DNA of 64,000 nucleotides, from the NCBI GenBank assembly GCA_963965975.1, contig OZ014425.1, positions 3,485,501-3,549,500 of the forward strand, in the 5' to 3' direction. The notes beneath the pieces were generated by a model. It was given only the letters and a program-made list of their open reading frames with translations. It ran no database searches and was not told where the DNA came from. Positions 62,159-64,000 of this stretch are shown here, in pieces. A program made the position numbers and the translations under genes. Source of the DNA: Xestospongia bergquistia. Its lineage: Eukaryota > Porifera > Demospongiae > Haplosclerida > Petrosiidae. Numbering within the stretch: position 1 is the first letter of the stretch; the number at the start of each line of letters is the position of its first letter.

Positions 62159-63972
62159 GAACACAGTCACCATAATTACAATATAACTTTCTTACACTTC
62201 CACAGAGTTCAATGAATGAATGCCATCATATCCTCCAACGACAAATATTTGTTCCCCCATGACAGCCACGCCCATTGCACTTCGATGTTTTGTCATAGGA
62301 GAACACTGAGTCCAAGTGTTTGCCTAAAGAAAGTAATAAAGTCATTGTAGTTTGTAAATGAGTTATACCTGAGGGTCATAACATTCTACAGCTGATAAGC
62401 GATGTATTGTACCATCATAGCCTCCAATAGCATATAATTTACCATTAGCAACAGCCACACCCACTCGACTACGTAAGATACACATTGGTTGAGATACTTG
62501 CCAAACTCCTTCATGAATATCATATCTGAAAGAGGAAAATAAATAAACATTATAATTTCCTCATTCATACATCCTTTGTCAAAACTATGTCTGTCTGTCT
62601 CTGTCAATATATCCACTGATCAAATCATACTTTTCAACTGAACAAGAAGAGTTTTCAGCACAGCCTAAACCTCCAACAACATAAATAATCCCTCCTTCAG
62701 ACATTCCAACTCGAGCTTCAATTTGAGAAGAAGGTAACATTATCTTTCTATCAGGTAACAAGTGAGCACACACAAGTGCTTCATCAATTAAATCTCGACA
62801 ATCCATATTTTTTCTGATCAAATCATTCTTTAATACTTTGTCAGCCAAAGTGTGTGGAGAGAGAAGAGCTAATCGCACTTTCTTTAATAGTTGGGTTAAA
62901 TATTGAGCACGGTTGTCTTTGTCATGTGATATCCATTTCATGATGGCATCATAAACTTCCTCTTCAGATTGAACTGTAGAAATAGAGAGACAATTTAGTG
63001 GGGATGGATAGACGGTAATAATAAAACAATAATCATAAAGTATTTACAAGGGCCTGCCACTTTGTTTATCTGGCAATCCCTGATTGTATTATACATAATG
63101 ATCACTGATTAATGTCCTATATATATTACACATATTTAATGATCACTGAGTCATTGTGGCGCACAGTAAGAGTTTATAAATTAGAGGAAAACATGATTCC
63201 TCAATTATTAAATTAAATAGTCATACCAAACTATTAACCAGATGACCATCAAAATACACAATACATCACAAACAAGGTACTATCTAATAACATTATGATG
63301 TAAGTTTAGATTAACACAGTGAAATACTATGGAATGGTGCTATTGTTACAGTACTGTCTTAATTAACATAATAGTTAGCTCACCACTTAATTTATGACTG
63401 TCAGTCAAATATTCTATATATTCTATTGATAACGAGAGAAACTCCTCTTCTTGTGAGACCTCACCAAATCGTGCCAGAGCATGGCGTTGAGCTGCTTCAG
63501 CAAGAGATTGACATCCATGAGCTTCAGCAAAAGTTTTGATGCCTAAACAGTTACCAGGAGAAAGTTGGTGGCGTAAAAAGTTAGAACATGCTTCTCGTAA
63601 ATGATCAATTTGAAAGAGACTGGCTGCTGAGAGAAGTGACTGTACATTGTCACTGTTCAAAGTGATTTTGCCGGTGTAAAATAAGTTTAAGATGTCTTCT
63701 AGCGCTGTGGGGTCTATATTGTGTAAAACTACCTCTCCTTTCTGAGCTTCTGTCATTCCAGATCTGAACATTGCTGCAAAGTATTGGCTACAAGCAACGA
63801 GAATCACTTTGTGGACGTGAAATTGAACGCTACCTGCCCTCAATACGACATCACATAACTCCTTTTGATTATAAAGAGTCAACAGAGTTTTGAAGACTTC
63901 GGAGAAGTGGTTTTTAGGAGAATGGACGTATTGTTCTGCACTAGATTTCTCCTTTCCTCTTATTACAGACAT
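61106..63972 (-). CDS. BTB-BACK-Kelch protein, KLHL18-like
   Basis: Exon 1 (63384-63972) encodes the BTB domain ([33 protein letters not shown]) and the start of BACK. The exon at ~62630-62973 completes BACK ([35 protein letters not shown]). Further exons down to TGA at 61106 give six Kelch blades with GG-x-DG and Y-D motifs: [57 protein letters not shown]. The '[12 protein letters not shown]' and 'QRCRLG' pieces and overall order are closest to what I know of KLHL18, but KLHL17/20 relatives cannot be excluded. Such proteins are substrate adaptors of CUL3 ubiquitin ligases. The start codon lies 28 bp from the window end, so the promoter is outside. Confidence 0.88.
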
Positions 63973-64000
63973 TTTTGCTTACAAACATGCCGGTAAACGC

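Overview
The window looks like nuclear DNA of a demosponge. It is AT-rich, the genes are densely packed with many introns (most 40-100 bp), and metazoan housekeeping genes sit among expanded Death-fold genes. The ankyrin-ZU5, CARD and Death gene expansions resemble what is known from Amphimedon queenslandica. The species is an inference. Gene models were made by eye from reading frame, GT/AG sites, intron phase and comparison between the copies inside this window.

Region 1 (1-17.6 kb, + strand) is a tandem cluster of CARD/Death-domain adaptor genes. Copy A is cut by the window start and carries five Death domains. Copy B1 (4090-6055) is CARD-CARD-Death-Death. Copy B2 (6882-12108) has five Death domains and a long repeated linker. 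Copy C (12209-17.6 kb) is a B1/B2 hybrid. Its 5' half is broken by frameshifts, a stop and an exon loss, but its 3' half stays open from an internal ATG.

Region 2 (18.5-49.7 kb) holds two copies of one unit: a MIT-AAA ATPase of the spastin/katanin/fidgetin type on the - strand, head to head with a small CARD-like gene on the + strand, which points at the 3' end of a nucleostemin-like GTPase gene on the - strand. Unit 1 is 18530-28.6 kb and keeps only a 3' fragment of the GTPase gene. Unit 2 is 34493-49714 and has the whole GTPase gene, with an apparently intact 2.8 kb hAT transposon in one intron. An 18-repeat ankyrin-ZU5 gene (29260-33031) lies between the units. Four genes with different N-termini (copy C 3' half, both CARD-like genes, ankyrin-ZU5) end in a similar small exon with the pattern hxxQxLxEExxIAxxLDEhI. 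This is the best candidate for an undescribed element of a shared signalling system.

Region 3 (49.7-64 kb) is mostly ordinary: isoprenylcysteine carboxyl methyltransferase (+), a large Cys-rich single-pass membrane protein with unrecognised repeats (+), F-actin capping protein alpha (-), and a KLHL18-like Kelch/BTB protein (-).

No tRNA, rRNA or CRISPR array was recognised. Three divergent gene pairs share very short intergenic spaces (137, 52 and 29 bp between ATGs). The first of these contains a perfect 45-bp palindrome.
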